DNA of 7,931 nt. It comes from an uncultured Bacilli bacterium. GTDB lineage: Bacteria > Bacillota_I > Bacilli_A > RF39 > UBA660. This document shows positions 6,862-7,931 of the stretch, piece after piece. Under the pieces are notes generated by a model. That model was not told the DNA's origin. It saw only the letters and a program-made list of their open reading frames with translations, and searched no databases. The number at the start of each line of letters is the position of its first letter. The stretch's first letter is position 1. The translations under genes and the position numbers were made by a program. Where the stretch lies: NCBI GenBank assembly GCA_944332105.1, contig CALVJI010000056.1, positions 1 to 7,931 of the forward strand. Direction: 5' to 3'.

Positions 6862-7143
6862 CTAGATGCTTAAAAGCTGTTTTAGTAAATCTTTGCCATC
6901 ATTCCAATCAGGCAATAGTTCTGTTTCCTTTAAATTTAGAGGAGCTTTTTTAATAGCTTCTATTTTGTTTTTTTCTATTACTTTAGCATATTCTTGTGGT
7001 GTAGATATATCTTCATGTCCTAAAAGCTCTTGAATATACAAAATATTTACTCCAACTTCTAATAAATGTGTGGCTCTGCTTCTTCTAAGCGTATGAGGAG
7101 TGATTTCTTTTTTGGTTATGAATTTATTTTTTGAGACATCTCT
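6862..7143 (-). pseudogene. Tyrosine recombinase (phage/transposon-type integrase), C-terminal remnant
   Basis: Reading the minus strand from 7143 to the TAG at 6864-6862 gives 93 residues of a tyrosine recombinase catalytic domain. Visible are box-II HTLRRSRATHLLE (His and Arg catalytic residues), LYIQELLGHED (the second conserved His) and STPQEYAKV (the nucleophilic Tyr). They are followed by a Lys-rich tail ending near DWNDGKDLLKQLLSI. An in-frame TAA at 7146-7144 and lack of recombinase-like sequence beyond it show that the N-terminal arm-binding and core domains are gone. I see no usable start codon in the surviving part. It is therefore a 5'-truncated relic, inactive unless expressed as a fusion. 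It resembles integrases of Firmicutes transposons or prophages, but the exact family is uncertain. Confidence 0.85.
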
Positions 7144-7144
7144 T

Positions 7145-7172
7145 TATATTATCGGAGTTTTCCAATAATATA
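7145..7172. repeat. Imperfect hairpin at the recombinase truncation point
   Basis: Bases 7145-7156 pair with 7161-7172 over 12 bp with a single C-A mismatch and a GTTT loop. The structure begins within 2 nt of where recombinase homology ends. Confidence 0.6.
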
Positions 7173-7255
7173 TAATAAAAGTCGCGTAAAATAAGTGTAA
7201 ACTATCAAAAAAGTGTATTTTTTACTAATTTTGAATTTTTGCAAACTTTTTTTTA

Positions 7256-7294
7256 CCAATTTTTAAAATTTGCTTAGTAGATTTTGAAAATTGG
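7256..7294. repeat. 14-bp AT-rich inverted repeat upstream of the nuclease gene
   Basis: CCAATTTTTAAAAT (7256-7269) pairs with ATTTTGAAAATTGG (7281-7294) with one T-G pair and an 11-nt loop. On the plus strand TTTCTCTTT follows, so it could be a weak terminator shielding the downstream gene or the subterminal structure of an element. Confidence 0.6.
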
Positions 7295-7330
7295 TTTCTC
7301 TTTGGCTGCAAGAGGGGTAAAATTCGTCAT

Positions 7331-7359
7331 TTGTGTTCTCTTTTTTCCTGTGATATAGT
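7331..7359 (+). promoter_or_regulatory. Extended -10 promoter of the nuclease/transposase gene
   Basis: A partial -35 box TTGTGT (7331-7336) is followed 17 bp later by TATAGT (7354-7359), preceded by TG-A, which makes an extended -10. The predicted leader is about 30 nt and ends with the Shine-Dalgarno GAGGTG (7383-7388), 7 nt before the ATG. Confidence 0.6.
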
Positions 7360-7395
7360 CATCTCACTCATAAAAAGAAAGCGAGGTGAACAAGT

Positions 7396-7931
7396 ATGAA
7401 TAATCAAATACCTATTGACCTCTTAAGAGATTTTCCATTTAAAGCTCTTATTAGAGAACCATCTTCTAGAAAGGTCTTAGCAGAAGTATTAAGTGAGATT
7501 ACGAAACTTGATTTTAAAGATATTTATGAGGCTTCCTTTGAAGGTGGAGAGATCGTAAAAAGAGAACTCCATGAAAAAGGAATGACAAGTGATATTCTAG
7601 TCAAAGTAAATTCTTCTGTTGTTCTTATTTTAGAAATGAATTATCAAAGTACAGTAAATTTATTTTCAAAGAACACAACCTATGCTTTTGGTGTATTATT
7701 AGAACTTACAAAGCCCAAACAAGAAAGATACCCAAAAGTGTATTTAATAAACTTTAATGGATTTTCTCCATTTCATACTAAAAAAGAGATCATTTATTTT
7801 AAAATGAGAAATGAAAATGGAGAAACAGAAGAGACAGATTTACTAGAAAGTATTCATATAAATCTTGTGAATATTCAAAAAAGAGGATATAATGTGAGTA
7901 AGAGAATAAAGAAATTTGTAGACTTTTTATT
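7396..7931 (+). CDS. PD-(D/E)XK nuclease family putative transposase (Rpn-like), 3' end outside window
   Basis: The frame is open from ATG 7396 to the window end (178 residues) with no stop. The opening (IPIDLLRDFPFKALIREPSS) and the core fit the PD-(D/E)XK family often labelled Rpn-like recombination-promoting nuclease or family transposase, which is multicopy in gut Firmicutes. The active-site candidates are Asp66 (in GMTSDILVKV) and Glu80 with Asn82 (LILEMNYQ); Asn stands where classical nucleases have Lys, as I recall for many members of this family. The next segment (FSKNTTYAFGVLL) contains a conserved-looking helix. A clear Shine-Dalgarno and an extended -10 promoter support the start. 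Family members are thought to act on DNA during horizontal recombination, but what this one does is unknown. Its position beside a recombinase relic marks the region as accessory. Confidence 0.85.
   Translation, partial: MNNQIPIDLLRDFPFKALIREPSSRKVLAEVLSEITKLDFKDIYEASFEGGEIVKRELHEKGMTSDILVKVNSSVVLILEMNYQSTVNLFSKNTTYAFGVLLELTKPKQERYPKVYLINFNGFSPFHTKKEIIYFKMRNENGETEETDLLESIHINLVNIQKRGYNVSKRIKKFVDFL

Larger units (their letters stand above)
7144..7395. other. AT-rich non-coding segment, possible edge of a mobile element
   Basis: About 250 nt without a convincing gene on either strand separates the recombinase remnant from the nuclease gene. The stretch near 7178-7202 (AAAAGTCGCGTAAAATAAGT then GTAAA) reminds me of terminal inverted repeats of IS256-type elements (GTC..GTA...GTGTAAA), but this is recall of a pattern, not a match, and no transposase of that family follows. 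Two hairpins and a promoter inside are listed separately. A further small hairpin (CTCTT 7298-7302 with AAGAG 7310-7314) is also present. Confidence 0.4.

Noticed and set aside
7171..7176. TATAAT at 7171-7176 as a promoter
   Set aside because: No -35 element lies at suitable distance (ATTATC at 7148-7153), and such hexamers are expected by chance in AT-rich DNA.
7172..7200. Coding continuation of the recombinase in another frame (frameshift)
   Set aside because: The short open stretches on the minus strand above 7144 show no recombinase-like residues, so truncation fits better than a frameshift.
1..7931. CRISPR array, tRNA or rRNA genes
   Set aside because: No regularly spaced repeats, cloverleaf-like sequence or conserved rRNA stretches were seen.

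Overview
The window is low-GC DNA that uses the standard code, with TGA as a real stop. The gene set (SpoIIGA, sigma-E, and a DnaB/DnaI helicase-loading pair) points to an endospore-forming member of the Bacilli or a related Firmicutes class. The large surface protein and the nuclease-family transposase look like those of gut-associated Bacilli or Erysipelotrichia-type genomes. That placement is inference; no rRNA or other phylogenetic marker is present.

Positions 1-1451 hold the end of the mother-cell sporulation module. SpoIIGA lacks only about its first six codons and overlaps sigE by 4 nt. SpoIIGA is the membrane aspartic protease that removes the pro-sequence of the adjacent pro-sigma-E. 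A hairpin terminator closes this unit, and its loop carries the -35 box of the next promoter. The next gene is a membrane-anchored thioredoxin-fold protein (1524-2246) with a CPWC motif. No sigG follows sigE here.

Positions 2305-5263 form a second unit: dnaB (helicase-loading/membrane-attachment protein), dnaI (AAA+ helicase loader) and a TtcA-like tRNA thiolase. The genes are separated by 9 nt or overlap by 20 nt. A strong terminator overlapping the last stop codon ends the unit. Together they cover loading of the replicative helicase plus one tRNA-modification enzyme that appears only co-transcribed.

From 5264 the character changes from core genome to accessory. A consensus-like promoter drives a 458-residue membrane-anchored extracellular protein with a C-type-lectin-like C-terminus. 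Its last ~65 codons differ in style from the rest of the gene. Next come a perfect 12-bp inverted repeat, a 5'-truncated tyrosine-recombinase remnant on the minus strand, an AT-rich hairpin-bearing segment that looks like the edge of an inserted element, and the start of a PD-(D/E)XK (Rpn-like) nuclease/transposase cut off by the window end. The most interesting hypothesis is that the tail of the surface protein is diversified by recombination or retro-homing. Nothing in the window proves this.
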